NCBI GenBank assembly: GCA_945862505.1
Contig: CAMAYJ010000019.1
Location: 1-38,624, forward strand
Source: Bifidobacterium breve
GTDB taxonomy: Bacteria > Actinomycetota > Acidimicrobiia > Acidimicrobiales > Acidimicrobilacustridaceae
Direction of reading: 5' to 3'
DNA length: 38,624 bases
Shown: one piece after another, positions 8,825 through 17,091 of the stretch
How positions within the stretch are numbered: the stretch's first letter is position 1
Layout of the letters: each line of letters starts with the position of its first letter
Position numbers and translations under genes: made by a program
Notes under the pieces: model-generated
The model's input: only the letters and a program-made list of their open reading frames with translations
What the model was told of the DNA's origin: nothing
The model's database searches: none

Positions 8825-8991
8825 TGCGGAGGCTTCCCCTTTTCGAGAGCAGAGCTCTCCTTGAAGACATTCAGAATATAACAATGGTATCTTATGGATT
8901 CGCATCAATCGCTGGCGGGGGAATGCTCCGGTGATTGATCCGCAGCATCTCCATAGCTCCGAAGTTGCACCCTCGAAGAGAGAAGAAGACG
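8825..8991. promoter_or_regulatory. Divergent promoter region between oxygenase and NTF2-SDR pair
   Basis: About 170 bases separate the two divergent starts. A perfect 6-base inverted repeat GAGAGC-AGA-GCTCTC lies at 8845-8859, just upstream of the oxygenase ribosome-binding site. An A+T-rich stretch at about 8870-8895 (AATATAACAATGGTATCTTA) is the likely core promoter area for one or both directions. I could not define -35/-10 boxes with confidence. TetR 1 is the obvious candidate regulator. Confidence 0.35.
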
Positions 8992-9447
8992 ATGATCCAG
9001 CCTGCTGATGTCCACGAACTGGTTTCCCACTGGTGGTTTGCCTACGACAACGCGATCTATGACGAATGGGCAGACATGTTTACCGATGATGTGCACTTCA
9101 CGTGTCGAACCGATACCGGCAAGACGAACTATGAGGAGTTCGTCAACGCCGATGTGTGTGGAAAAGCAGTGGTACTCGCGTGGCAGATCGAACACCGCAA
9201 GGGAAGCCCTCATCCGCTCCGTCACGGAGGAGAGAACGTTCACATCAGCGCGAACCGCGGTGATGATGCTGACTTCCGTTCGTACATTCGCGTCTCGCAA
9301 ATCATTAGTGGTTCTCCTTCGGATCTTTCGACCGCGCTTGTCACGGGAACGGTCCGCCTTGAAGGTGGGGTACTTCGTTTTTCTGCGTTGCATACGGTGC
9401 TCGATACCGAAGAGTCCGGTGTCATCGGCGAGCGGAAGGTGTTTTGA
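8992..9447 (+). CDS. SnoaL/NTF2-like fold protein
   Basis: This 151-residue protein starts at ATG 8992, with an AGAGAGAAG purine tract upstream; a TTG at 8935 would add 19 unlikely residues. The opening (HWWFAYDNAIYDEWADMFTDDVHF) is the hallmark of SnoaL-like polyketide-cyclase, dehydratase and isomerase folds. These form alpha+beta cone barrels and often act as small dehydratases, isomerases or hydroxylating-dioxygenase beta subunits. No catalytic role can be fixed. It overlaps the following SDR region and is almost certainly co-transcribed with it, so a role on the same metabolite is likely. Confidence 0.78.
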   Translation: MIQPADVHELVSHWWFAYDNAIYDEWADMFTDDVHFTCRTDTGKTNYEEFVNADVCGKAVVLAWQIEHRKGSPHPLRHGGENVHISANRGDDADFRSYIRVSQIISGSPSDLSTALVTGTVRLEGGVLRFSALHTVLDTEESGVIGERKVF

Positions 9448-9449
9448 TT

Positions 9450-10223
9450 ATGGGAGCAAAAGATCTGTTCGATCTGACCGGCAAAGTTACGATCGTTACT
9501 GGTTCCACGAAGGGAATCGGTCGCGCGATGGTGCAAGGGCTCGCTGAATCTGGAGCCAAGGTGGTCGTTAGCTCTCGCAAACAAGACCTTTGTGACGAAG
9601 TTGCTGCTGAGGTAGCAGCATCGACTGGGCAAGAGACGCTCGGACTCGCCTGTCATGTCGGCGACTGGGAAGGAATCCCTTCGTTTGTCGAAGCGGTAAT
9701 TGCCCGTTTCGGAAAGATTGATGTTCTCGTGAACAACGCCGGCATCAATCCGGCTCCTACGACAGTTTCAGATATGTCGATTGAGTACTGGCGCAAGATG
9801 TTCAACGTCAATCTCGAAGGACCACTGCGCATGGCACAGCAAGTGGCGCCGTTTATGCGCGACAACGGGGGTGGCTCCATTGTGAATATCGTGACGATGG
9901 CGGCCTATTCAGGGGGTTCGAATGTTTGCGCGTATGGCTCATCGAAAGCGGGGCTGATCAATCTCACGAAATCGATGGCTCAGGAATGGGCGCCATGGAA
10001 CATTCGCGTCAATGCACTGTGTCCAGGTCCGTTTATGACCGAGATGGTTGCCGGAGCTGAACGAGTTCGCGAAGGCTTCATCGACATGATTGCCAACGGC
10101 ACGCTCATGAAGCGTGTTGCTGACGCCGATGAAATCGTTGGTCCTGTGCTGTATCTCGCCAGTGATGCCTCTTCGTATGTCACCGGCGATGAGATTTCAG
10201 TTTCAGGGGGCATGCAGAAGTAA
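9450..10223 (+). CDS. Short-chain dehydrogenase/reductase (SDR) 1
   Basis: The start ATG 9450 lies 3 bases after the upstream stop, with GGAAGG further upstream; the protein has 257 residues. The TGSTKGIG nucleotide motif (18-25), NNAG (95-98) and YGSSK (Y162, K166) place it in the classical SDR family, close to FabG-like 3-oxoacyl or alcohol dehydrogenases. The usual catalytic Ser position in the INISS-type strand reads IVTM, so Thr149 seems to replace Ser. The C-terminal GDEISVSGGMQK is typical. It probably oxidises or reduces a hydroxyl group in the small pathway with the NTF2-like and oxygenase genes. Confidence 0.9.
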   Translation: MGAKDLFDLTGKVTIVTGSTKGIGRAMVQGLAESGAKVVVSSRKQDLCDEVAAEVAASTGQETLGLACHVGDWEGIPSFVEAVIARFGKIDVLVNNAGINPAPTTVSDMSIEYWRKMFNVNLEGPLRMAQQVAPFMRDNGGGSIVNIVTMAAYSGGSNVCAYGSSKAGLINLTKSMAQEWAPWNIRVNALCPGPFMTEMVAGAERVREGFIDMIANGTLMKRVADADEIVGPVLYLASDASSYVTGDEISVSGGMQK

Positions 10224-10391
10224 GGACTTGTTTGCCCTCGGTCTTTTGGTAGTCAGAGACGATCATCTCGAGGACGAGCCATTCCTCCGCCTTCTCCTTG
10301 CGGCACGCTTTTCACAGCACGTGCAGGGGGACCGCGACTACCGTTTCTTCTGGGGATGCCTACCAAAGGCACTGAATTACAGGAGGCCTCT

Positions 10392-11120
10392 ATGGCCCAG
10401 TACGTGCCTAATGCGATGGAATGGTCCGAGCGGGCATTGCAGGTGCGAGCCTTCGTGTTCGACTTCTGGGCGGAACAGCGACGCGGCCCCAATTTGCGAG
10501 ACGTCTATGAAGGGACGGGCCTGTCAAGACGCGACATCGTGCAGGCGTATAAGGAATTGCAAACAGGCATTGTCGTAGTGGTCGATCAAGACTCACCGAA
10601 TTGCGACATCATCAAGATTCCCCCTTATTCGGCATTCCCGAGCCAAGTCGCACTTTATGTCGACGACTCATTTCATTCCTTCATCGGTTGCGCCCACGAA
10701 GCTGTGGCTGTTTCAAAGATGCCTCACTTCGCCGGTAAAGAGGTGAGGCTCGAATCGTATTGCGCGTGTTGCCTTGAGCCGATCACGTTCTGGTCGCGGG
10801 AATTCGAAGTCACCCGATACGAACCAATTGAACCGCTCGTACACGTAGCAGCTCAAGTGTGGGACTGGGTGCATGACGACATGAAATCGATGTGTGACCA
10901 CACCAACTTTGTGCTCGATCGTGAACATGGAGAACGCTATGAACGGCAGATCGGTCGACGCGGCATCTATTTCACGATGGATCAGGTGCACGCCTACGTG
11001 GAACCCGCAGTGGGTACACGAGGTTGGGACTATCACTGGCCGAGTCAGTCGATGAGCCCGGAAAAGTTGATTGGTCGCCTTCAGGAACTCGGCATCGATC
11101 TGACCCCTTGGGATATTTGA
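10392..11120 (+). CDS. Alkylmercury-lyase-like (MerB-fold) protein
   Basis: AGGAGG at 10381-10386 lies 5 bases before ATG 10392, so the start is secure (242 residues). Residues ~10-75 look like the winged-helix N-terminal domain of MerB. The core has C100 in GCAHEA, a CACC cluster (C124, C126, C127) and C168 in SMCDHTNF, which aligns by eye with the second catalytic cysteine region of MerB. The MerB acid (Asp99, three residues after Cys96) appears to be Glu103 here. No merA, merR or merT is nearby, so mercury resistance is doubtful. Homologues of this kind in non-resistance contexts have no known reaction. The 168 bases before it hold no gene I can support. Confidence 0.7.
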   Translation: MAQYVPNAMEWSERALQVRAFVFDFWAEQRRGPNLRDVYEGTGLSRRDIVQAYKELQTGIVVVVDQDSPNCDIIKIPPYSAFPSQVALYVDDSFHSFIGCAHEAVAVSKMPHFAGKEVRLESYCACCLEPITFWSREFEVTRYEPIEPLVHVAAQVWDWVHDDMKSMCDHTNFVLDREHGERYERQIGRRGIYFTMDQVHAYVEPAVGTRGWDYHWPSQSMSPEKLIGRLQELGIDLTPWDI

Positions 11121-11262
11121 CGGGTCTTTCTTGCAGCAGCTGACCTCGTCGCTGCGGCCAATCGTGCTGATACGTCGATCTTGCTTAGGTTCCTGTGGGC
11201 CACGCAAGGGAGAATCCGTCGCGCCATCGAGGGGGAACTTGAGTCGGCAGTATATGAAACGC
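11121..11262. other. Non-coding stretch upstream of the catabolic operon promoter
   Basis: There is no supported open frame between the MerB-like stop and the promoter. I see no clear hairpin with a T-tract. At 11255-11261 a TGAAACG half-site is repeated inverted as CGTTTCA at 11277-11283, so the regulatory region may begin here. Confidence 0.4.
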
Positions 11263-11291
11263 TTGACACAAACGATCGTTTCATTTACCGT
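11263..11291 (+). promoter_or_regulatory. Predicted sigma-70-type promoter of the 14-gene operon
   Basis: A perfect -35 TTGACA (11263-11268) is followed, after 17 bases, by TACCGT (11286-11291), which fits the TAnnnT -10 pattern of actinobacteria. Transcription would begin near 11298, about 38 bases before the ATG at 11336. The spacer contains the palindrome annotated separately. Confidence 0.6.
11270..11281. promoter_or_regulatory. 12-base palindromic operator AAACGATCGTTT
   Basis: This perfect palindrome lies between the predicted -35 and -10 elements, the standard place for a TetR-family repressor site. A third AAACG half-site occurs upstream at 11257-11261. The TetR gene encoded inside the downstream operon (19461) is the most likely ligand-responsive repressor. 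This link is inference. Confidence 0.55.
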
Positions 11292-11335
11292 AAATTAGCT
11301 CGCAAAATGTGACGCTTATTCTACCGGGGGGCACG

Positions 11336-12526
11336 ATGAAACGTGGATTCAAGATCTTCGATGCTGACGCACATGTCATCTATCCGGCGGATCTCTGGCC
11401 GCGGTATCTGGACCAGAAATACCGTGACCGAATCGGCCGCAAGGCGCCTCCTGGATTCGATCACTACAACCCGGTGACGGTCGATGGTCGATGGTCGCAG
11501 CATTCGACGAGTGTCTACGGAAACTTCCAGAAGGCGATCAACTGGACCACTGAGGACATGGTCGCCCAATACGGCGACATGGTGATCGAGGGATTCACCG
11601 GAGATCGTGTGGCGAAGGCACTCGAGGTGGAGGGTGTCGATGTCATGGTCATTTACGGGCCCGAATATGACATGTGGCTCGATGGGATTGATCCGGAGCT
11701 GCAGGCTGCGATGGCCCGTGCCTACAACCGTTGGGGCGCGGAGATGCGCGAAATCTCGGGCGGAAAGGTCCTGACATCGGGTCCCGTCCCGTTAAACGAC
11801 GTCGGACGAGCGGTTGAGGAGATCCAGTACGCGTATGACGAATTGGGTGTTCGTTGCTTCTGGGCACGACCGAATCAGTTCAACCATCGCAATCTTGGCG
11901 ACCGTTATTACGACCCGGTATATGAACTTCTCGAGGAACTGGACTGTGCCTTCGCAACCCATGAGTACATGGGTCTCAATGCAACGACAGCCGGCTCGGA
12001 CAGGTTCACCACCTTCACCGAATGGCACACCGTGGTGCACGCACACGAGGCCCAGTACGCGTCGTTGTCCATGATCGTCAACGGCGTGTTCGAGCGCTAT
12101 CCAAAACTGCGGTGCGCGTACATGGAAGCGGGTTGCGGCTGGCTTCCGTCTTGGCTGCACCGCATCGATGAACATTTGGAACTAGCAGGAGCTCAAGAGT
12201 TCCCCGACCTGTCCATGAGCGCCACTGACTATTTTCGGCGTAATTGTTGGATCTCAACAGAATGTGATGATCCATTTGTTGCTGACGTGATCCGCTGGTT
12301 GGGCGATGACCACATTGTCTTTGAAACCGATTTTCCCCATCCTGATTCTAAGTACCCTCACGCCACCGATCATTTCTTTGATCTCTTGCCAAGCGAGATT
12401 TCCGAAGAATCGAAACGCAAGATTCTTTGGGACAACGCAGTTGATCTCTATCGGTTCCCACCCTCGTATCTGCCAGAGACGTTCGTTGAAGCACCGGCGA
12501 CATTGGCGACTGGAGCACAAGCATGA
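11336..12526 (+). CDS. Amidohydrolase-2 family protein A
   Basis: ATG 11336 follows a GGGGGG run with good spacing, and the frame encodes 396 residues; a TTG at 11309 is less likely. The N-terminus FDADAHV (D11-x-H13) replaces the DxHxH motif of amidohydrolase-2 (PF04909). His209 in ATHEY and Asp332 in ETDFPHPDS are further likely metal or catalytic ligands. A GCGWLPSWLHRIDEH segment is typical of this subgroup. The family includes ACMSD and resorcylate-type decarboxylases and lactone or ring-cleavage hydrolases; members with this N-terminus are mostly uncharacterised. It is the first gene of the operon and overlaps amidohydrolase B by 4 bases (ATGA), so they may form a pair. Confidence 0.88.
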   Translation: MKRGFKIFDADAHVIYPADLWPRYLDQKYRDRIGRKAPPGFDHYNPVTVDGRWSQHSTSVYGNFQKAINWTTEDMVAQYGDMVIEGFTGDRVAKALEVEGVDVMVIYGPEYDMWLDGIDPELQAAMARAYNRWGAEMREISGGKVLTSGPVPLNDVGRAVEEIQYAYDELGVRCFWARPNQFNHRNLGDRYYDPVYELLEELDCAFATHEYMGLNATTAGSDRFTTFTEWHTVVHAHEAQYASLSMIVNGVFERYPKLRCAYMEAGCGWLPSWLHRIDEHLELAGAQEFPDLSMSATDYFRRNCWISTECDDPFVADVIRWLGDDHIVFETDFPHPDSKYPHATDHFFDLLPSEISEESKRKILWDNAVDLYRFPPSYLPETFVEAPATLATGAQA

Positions 12527-13641
12527 TTGAAAGAGTGATATCGGCAGACTGCCATGTGACTGAGCCTCCTTCAGTCTTTGATCGAGTCCCAAAATCATTG
12601 CGAGACCGGGTTCCGAAAGTGATGACCGGTGCCGATGGTGGGGAAGGCTGGAGTTTTGACGGCAAACCGCCCAAGCGGACATTGGGCGTGGAGGCGATGG
12701 CTGGGCAGGCGAACGGGAAAGCTAGTGGTCTTCGCTTTGATGAAATCCTTCCGGGAAACTTCGATGGTGTTGCTCATGCCGCGGACATGGATCGCGACGG
12801 AATCGATGTCAGCGTCGTGTATCCGGCCAATGTGATTCACATGTACGTCGAAACGGATCGAGAGGTGGCGATCGCGTGCATAAAGTCCTATAACGATTGG
12901 CTTCTTGATGATTTCGCTGCGGCGGCTCCTGGGCGAATCGTCGGTCTTCCCCTCCTGCCTGTGGACGATGGGATTGATGTGTATCTCGCTGAACTCGATC
13001 GAGTCCTTGAAAAAGGTGCGAAAGCTGCGTTTATTCCAGGAAATCCTGCTCGCCCGTATCACGACAGTTATTTCGATCCGCTCTACAAGGCGGCTGTCGA
13101 AGCCGGAGTCCCGCTCACCTTCCACCGCACCTTCGGCGGAAAACCTTCTGAATCGGATTGGGACGAGCTTGTCAACCAACAAGTGACGGTCAGTGGAACC
13201 GTGTACCGGTTCTTCAGCGCAGCTCGTCCGTTCACCTACATGACCTATGGCGGGGTCTTTGAGAGGCATCCGGACCTCAAACTCGTAGCCGGAGAAGTGA
13301 ACTGTTCATGGTTGCCGTTCTGGGCCCAGACAATGGATCAGTGTTTCGACAATCCCTACTACCGCGCAACGGGTGGAGTTCGTATCGATCGTCGGCCGAG
13401 TGAGTTACTCGGAGAAAATCTTTTTGTAACGGTTCTCGATGACGATCTCGGCTTCAAAATGATCGCCGACGGGTTCTGGCCGCAACTTGCATCCTGCTCA
13501 ATGTTTTCGACTGACTACCCGCACAGCGTTTGCTTGTGGCCCGAAAGTGCTTCTTATATCGAGCGACTTACTGTGGGCATGAGCAGTGCGGACCGACACA
13601 GCGTTTTGGCAGGTAATGCCGCGCGGGTTTACGGAATCTAA
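12523..13641 (+). CDS. Amidohydrolase-2 family protein B
   Basis: This 372-residue protein begins at the ATG that overlaps the stop of protein A (ATGA). It has ISADCHV (D9-x-H11) at the start, His201 in LTFHRTFGG and Asp331 in FSTDYPHS, so most metal or catalytic positions of the amidohydrolase-2 barrel are kept. NCSWLPFWAQTMDQ matches the equivalent segment of protein A, and the two are likely paralogues with different substrates or a heteromeric pair. Hydrolysis or non-oxidative decarboxylation of a ring or ring-cleavage product is the likely role. The next gene starts 4 bases after its stop. Confidence 0.88.
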   Translation: MIERVISADCHVTEPPSVFDRVPKSLRDRVPKVMTGADGGEGWSFDGKPPKRTLGVEAMAGQANGKASGLRFDEILPGNFDGVAHAADMDRDGIDVSVVYPANVIHMYVETDREVAIACIKSYNDWLLDDFAAAAPGRIVGLPLLPVDDGIDVYLAELDRVLEKGAKAAFIPGNPARPYHDSYFDPLYKAAVEAGVPLTFHRTFGGKPSESDWDELVNQQVTVSGTVYRFFSAARPFTYMTYGGVFERHPDLKLVAGEVNCSWLPFWAQTMDQCFDNPYYRATGGVRIDRRPSELLGENLFVTVLDDDLGFKMIADGFWPQLASCSMFSTDYPHSVCLWPESASYIERLTVGMSSADRHSVLAGNAARVYGI

Positions 13642-13645
13642 GGCC

Positions 13646-14434
13646 ATGCTCCTCGAAGATCGGGTTGTCATCATTGGCGGTGCCGGACCAGGGCTCGGAC
13701 GAACCCTTGCGCTGCGCTGCGCTCGCGAGGGTGCCCACGTCGTACTCGCGGCGCGCACGCTTGCGACTGTTGAAGCAATCGCCGCCGATGTCCGGAAACT
13801 TGGTCGCCGGGCATTGCCGGTGGCGACCGACGTCATCGACAGGGATCAGGTTCGTGTCTTGGCTGAACGTGCTTTCGAGGAGTTCGGAAAGATCGACGCG
13901 CTTGTAAATGCGGCATTTCCGCCCACTCATCGTAAGAACGTCCTTGCAATGGACGATGAATACCTTGACTTGTGGCGGCATTGTATCGATGTCGCTGCAT
14001 ACGGGACGTTGCTGATGTCGCGGTTTGTGGCGCCGCTTATGGTTTCGGCCGGTAGCGGATCGATAGTGAACCTGACGTCGATGTCGAGCCGAATCGCCTA
14101 CGGGGGTCGAAGTGACTACGCCGCAGGCAAGGCCGCTGCACATCGTCTCGGCTGGGCTCTAGCCGATGAACTCGGGCCATCGGGTGTGAGGGTGAATGCA
14201 GTCGCACCGGGATTGATCTGGAGTTCGGTTCTCGAGGATTGGATCGCGACAACGGCTCGCGACGAGGGCATTTCTTACGAGTCGATGCTGGAGCGACATG
14301 TCCAGTCGATGGCGCTACGTCGAATAGCGACAGAGGATGAAGTGGCAAGTGCTGTGCTGTTTTTTGCATCGGACATGTCGTCCGGTATCACCGGCGCCAC
14401 ACTCGACGTCAACGCCGGTCAACTCTTTCAATAG
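13646..14434 (+). CDS. Short-chain dehydrogenase/reductase (SDR) 2
   Basis: This 262-residue SDR starts at ATG 13646, four bases after the previous stop; an upstream GTG in the same frame would overlap it. GGAGPGLG (11-18) binds the nucleotide. Ser145, Tyr158 and Lys162 (DYAAGK) form the catalytic set. NAAF replaces the usual NNAG, and the tetrad Asn region reads DVAAYG, so this is a divergent member. The C-terminus ITGATLDVNAGQLFQ is normal. Between amidohydrolases and an aldehyde dehydrogenase it probably oxidises a secondary alcohol, perhaps a 3-hydroxyacyl-CoA, but substrate class is inference. Confidence 0.9.
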   Translation: MLLEDRVVIIGGAGPGLGRTLALRCAREGAHVVLAARTLATVEAIAADVRKLGRRALPVATDVIDRDQVRVLAERAFEEFGKIDALVNAAFPPTHRKNVLAMDDEYLDLWRHCIDVAAYGTLLMSRFVAPLMVSAGSGSIVNLTSMSSRIAYGGRSDYAAGKAAAHRLGWALADELGPSGVRVNAVAPGLIWSSVLEDWIATTARDEGISYESMLERHVQSMALRRIATEDEVASAVLFFASDMSSGITGATLDVNAGQLFQ

Positions 14435-14443
14435 GTGATGACA

Positions 14444-15925
14444 ATGGCCTCGATCGAGCTCGTCGATTTCCTGCAGTTGATCGATGGGGAGCTTTGTCCT
14501 GCTTCATCCGGGAGATGGATCGAGAGCATCAATCCAGCGACGGGAGTCGCGTGGGCCCGCATCCCGCAAAGTGACGCTGCCGATGTCGCCGCTGCTGTTC
14601 AAGCCGCCGCCAATTCGTTTCCCGCGTGGTGGGCGCTTCCGTCCTTGCAGCGGGCGGCTCATCTGCGAGCGGTGGCTGACGTTATTCGTGTCAATGGTCG
14701 TGAGCTCGCCGAGATCGAGACACGTGACAACGGGCGTGTTCTGAACGAAACGCTGATGGGCGATATCCCGGCATGCGAGCAGATGTTTCATTTCTTCGCT
14801 GGCGCCGCCGACAAAGTGCATGGCGATACCGTCCAAGTCGGTCCACACAGTTTCAATTTCACGCGACGCGAACCCCATGGCGTGGTTGCAGTGATCATCC
14901 CTTGGAATGCACCACTTTCACTTATGTCGTCGAAGGTTGGAGCGGCACTGGCGGCCGGGAACACCGTGGTCATAAAGGCTGCAGAACAGGCGGCATGCTC
15001 GGTTCTCCGGTGGGCATCACTGCTTGAATCTGCAGGCCTCCCGCGCGGTGTTGTCAACGTGGTTGCCGGACTCGGGGAAGTTGCTGGCGATGCCCTGGTG
15101 TGCGATTCCAGTATCGGTAGGTTGACGTTCACTGGTTCAACCGAAACAGCCCGCATCATCCAAGATCGCGGGTCGTCCTTGATCCGACCTCTCCACTTCG
15201 AACTCGGAGGGAAGTCGGCGAACATCGTGTTCGCAGACGCCGACCTCGATGCGGCTGCCGTTGGTGTGAGCACGGCAGCGATCTTTACTGGAGGCGCCGG
15301 TCAGACATGTGTCGCTGGTTCCCGGATCCTGATACACGAGTCGATCCTTGACGAGATGATTGGGCGAATAACAGAGATCGCGTCAAGCGTCGTTCTAGGG
15401 GATCCCGCCGATCTGGCCACAACGATGGGCCCTATCGTTTCGGCCGATCAGTTGGATCGGGTGCGCGGTTTTATCGAGAACGCTCCCGCCGACGGAGCTG
15501 AACTCCTCCTCGGCGGCCGATCCCGTGCGGTCGAGATCTTCCCGTCAGATTCGCCGATGGCTTCCGGATACTGGGTCGAACCCACGCTGTTCCGCGTTCC
15601 GGGGAACGACCTGTCGATTTGCCAGCAAGAGATCTTTGGCCCCGTTGCAGTCATCATGCCGTTTGCCGATGATGAAGAAGCCGTGGCGCTCGCAAATGAC
15701 ACAAAGTACGGACTCGCAGCCGGCGTCTGGACAAGTGACCTGAAGCGAGGCCACCGGATGATTCGCGATCTCCAAGTCGGCTCAGTCTGGGTCAACGCCT
15801 ACCGGCGGATCCACTGGGCGCTTCCATTCGGGGGATTCGGGAATTCGGGATTTGGGAAGGACTCAGGTCTCGAGAGCGTGCTCGAGAACACTCGCATCAA
15901 GACCGGTTGGGTCGATCTTTCATGA
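14444..15925 (+). CDS. NAD(P)-dependent aldehyde dehydrogenase
   Basis: AGGTGA at 14433-14438 is 5 bases from ATG 14444, so this start is preferred (493 residues); GTG 14435 and ATG 14438 are in frame just upstream. All landmarks are present: PWN (Asn155), FELGGKS with Glu253, and GGAGQTCVAGSR with nucleophile Cys289. The length is standard. It should oxidise an aldehyde to an acid, or to acyl-CoA. Next to an Ltp2-like gene, it could remove the aldehyde left after an aldol-type cleavage. The stop overlaps the next start (ATGA). Confidence 0.93.
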   Translation: MASIELVDFLQLIDGELCPASSGRWIESINPATGVAWARIPQSDAADVAAAVQAAANSFPAWWALPSLQRAAHLRAVADVIRVNGRELAEIETRDNGRVLNETLMGDIPACEQMFHFFAGAADKVHGDTVQVGPHSFNFTRREPHGVVAVIIPWNAPLSLMSSKVGAALAAGNTVVIKAAEQAACSVLRWASLLESAGLPRGVVNVVAGLGEVAGDALVCDSSIGRLTFTGSTETARIIQDRGSSLIRPLHFELGGKSANIVFADADLDAAAVGVSTAAIFTGGAGQTCVAGSRILIHESILDEMIGRITEIASSVVLGDPADLATTMGPIVSADQLDRVRGFIENAPADGAELLLGGRSRAVEIFPSDSPMASGYWVEPTLFRVPGNDLSICQQEIFGPVAVIMPFADDEEAVALANDTKYGLAAGVWTSDLKRGHRMIRDLQVGSVWVNAYRRIHWALPFGGFGNSGFGKDSGLESVLENTRIKTGWVDLS

Positions 15926-17091
15926 GCGGCACTCATCCATTTCGTGATCGGACCGCGATTGCTGGTATCGGCCGAACGGATTACTCCAAGAATTCTGGGG
16001 TGAGCACCCTCACGCTCGCGTTGCGAGCCATTCGTGCGGCTCTTGATGACGCGGGACTTGCGACATCTGATGTTGACGGAGTTGCGTGTCATCGTGTCGG
16101 TGATTCAGTGCAAGCCACGATCGTCGCCCAAAGTCTGGGAATCAAGGACGTTCGGTTTCATCTGGATCTCTTTGGAGGTGGCAGCCAGTCGGCGTGGACG
16201 GTCGGACTCGCCGCCCAGGCAGTTGCCGCCGGGGTTGCCGACTGCATCGTGTGTTGGCGGTCGATCAACGCCCGTTCGGGTTTCCGCATGGGGGGAACAG
16301 GTCGCGCTGCGCCGGATTCGATCGAGTTCCAGTATCAGAGCCCGTATTGGTTCGCAACGCCACCGCAGCAGTTTGCGATGTACGGGCGTGCATACATGGA
16401 CAAGTACGGCGTGACTTCGGAAGATCTGGGACGTGTTGCGATTAGCCAAAGAGAATTCGCAACGCTGAATCCGCGGGCGATGATGCAGGCCCCGCTTTCC
16501 ATGGATGACTATCTGGAATCACGCATGATTGTTGAACCTTTCCGGCTTTTCGATTGCTGTCTCGAAACGGATGCAGCTGTGGCCGTCGTGATCACGTCAA
16601 CGGAACGGGCACGAACTTTGCGCCAACGCCCGGTCCTCGTGTCCAGTGCCGCCTGTGGCGGTGGCCACACGCTCTACTCGAATGGCCGCGACGATCTATC
16701 GACGAGCGGTGCGGCTCAACTTGCACCGAGACTTTTTGATGCCGCTGAGATGTCCCCGAGCGACATTGATGTCGCTGAGTTATACGACGCCTTCACGCCA
16801 CTGGTTCTCTTGCAACTCGAGGACTACGGATTTGTGGCGAAGGGCGAAGGAGCTGCGCTGGTTGCTGCGGGGTCGACGTCGCTAGGTGGTTCACTCCCTG
16901 TGAACACTCACGGAGGTCACCTTTCCGAAGGTTACGTTCACGGGTTGAATCATCTAGCAGAAGCTGTCGACCAACTTCGTGGCGATGCGGGTCCGCGTCA
17001 GACAGATGGGGCCGAAGTCGCCCTCGTCACCGGTCAACCCGGATATGTGGCCGGTACTTCGTCAGCATTGATCCTTCGGGCGGACAAGTGA
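15922..17091 (+). CDS. Ltp2-like thiolase-fold protein (probable acyl-CoA retro-aldolase), Cys nucleophile missing
   Basis: This 389-residue protein starts at ATG 15922, overlapping the ALDH stop. It belongs to the SCP-x/lipid-transfer-protein branch of thiolases: AELYDAFTPL (284-293), LEDYGF and NTHGGHLSEGYVHGLNH (328-344) are characteristic. Where thiolases have the GGSCAS nucleophile, it reads GGGSQSA, so Gln89 replaces Cys and thiolysis is unlikely. Tyr288 and Tyr338 sit in the two regions where Ltp2, the steroid side-chain retro-aldolase, has catalytic tyrosines (family knowledge, aligned by eye). Ltp2 works with a DUF35 domain, and a DUF35 gene follows directly with a 4-base overlap. 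I infer C-C cleavage of a beta-hydroxyacyl-CoA. Confidence 0.8.
   Translation: MSGTHPFRDRTAIAGIGRTDYSKNSGVSTLTLALRAIRAALDDAGLATSDVDGVACHRVGDSVQATIVAQSLGIKDVRFHLDLFGGGSQSAWTVGLAAQAVAAGVADCIVCWRSINARSGFRMGGTGRAAPDSIEFQYQSPYWFATPPQQFAMYGRAYMDKYGVTSEDLGRVAISQREFATLNPRAMMQAPLSMDDYLESRMIVEPFRLFDCCLETDAAVAVVITSTERARTLRQRPVLVSSAACGGGHTLYSNGRDDLSTSGAAQLAPRLFDAAEMSPSDIDVAELYDAFTPLVLLQLEDYGFVAKGEGAALVAAGSTSLGGSLPVNTHGGHLSEGYVHGLNHLAEAVDQLRGDAGPRQTDGAEVALVTGQPGYVAGTSSALILRADK

Noticed and set aside
8873-8900. Apparent GAAT...ATTC dyad in the divergent region
   Set aside because: Only the outer four bases pair; the interior does not match its reverse complement.
10224-10391. Short gene between SDR 1 and the MerB-like protein
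   Set aside because: Open frames here only continue into neighbouring genes out of frame; no start with a Shine-Dalgarno sequence belongs to a separate peptide.
10392-11120. Mercury-resistance operon
   Set aside because: Only one MerB-like gene is present, with an altered acidic residue, and no reductase, transporter or MerR regulator is nearby.
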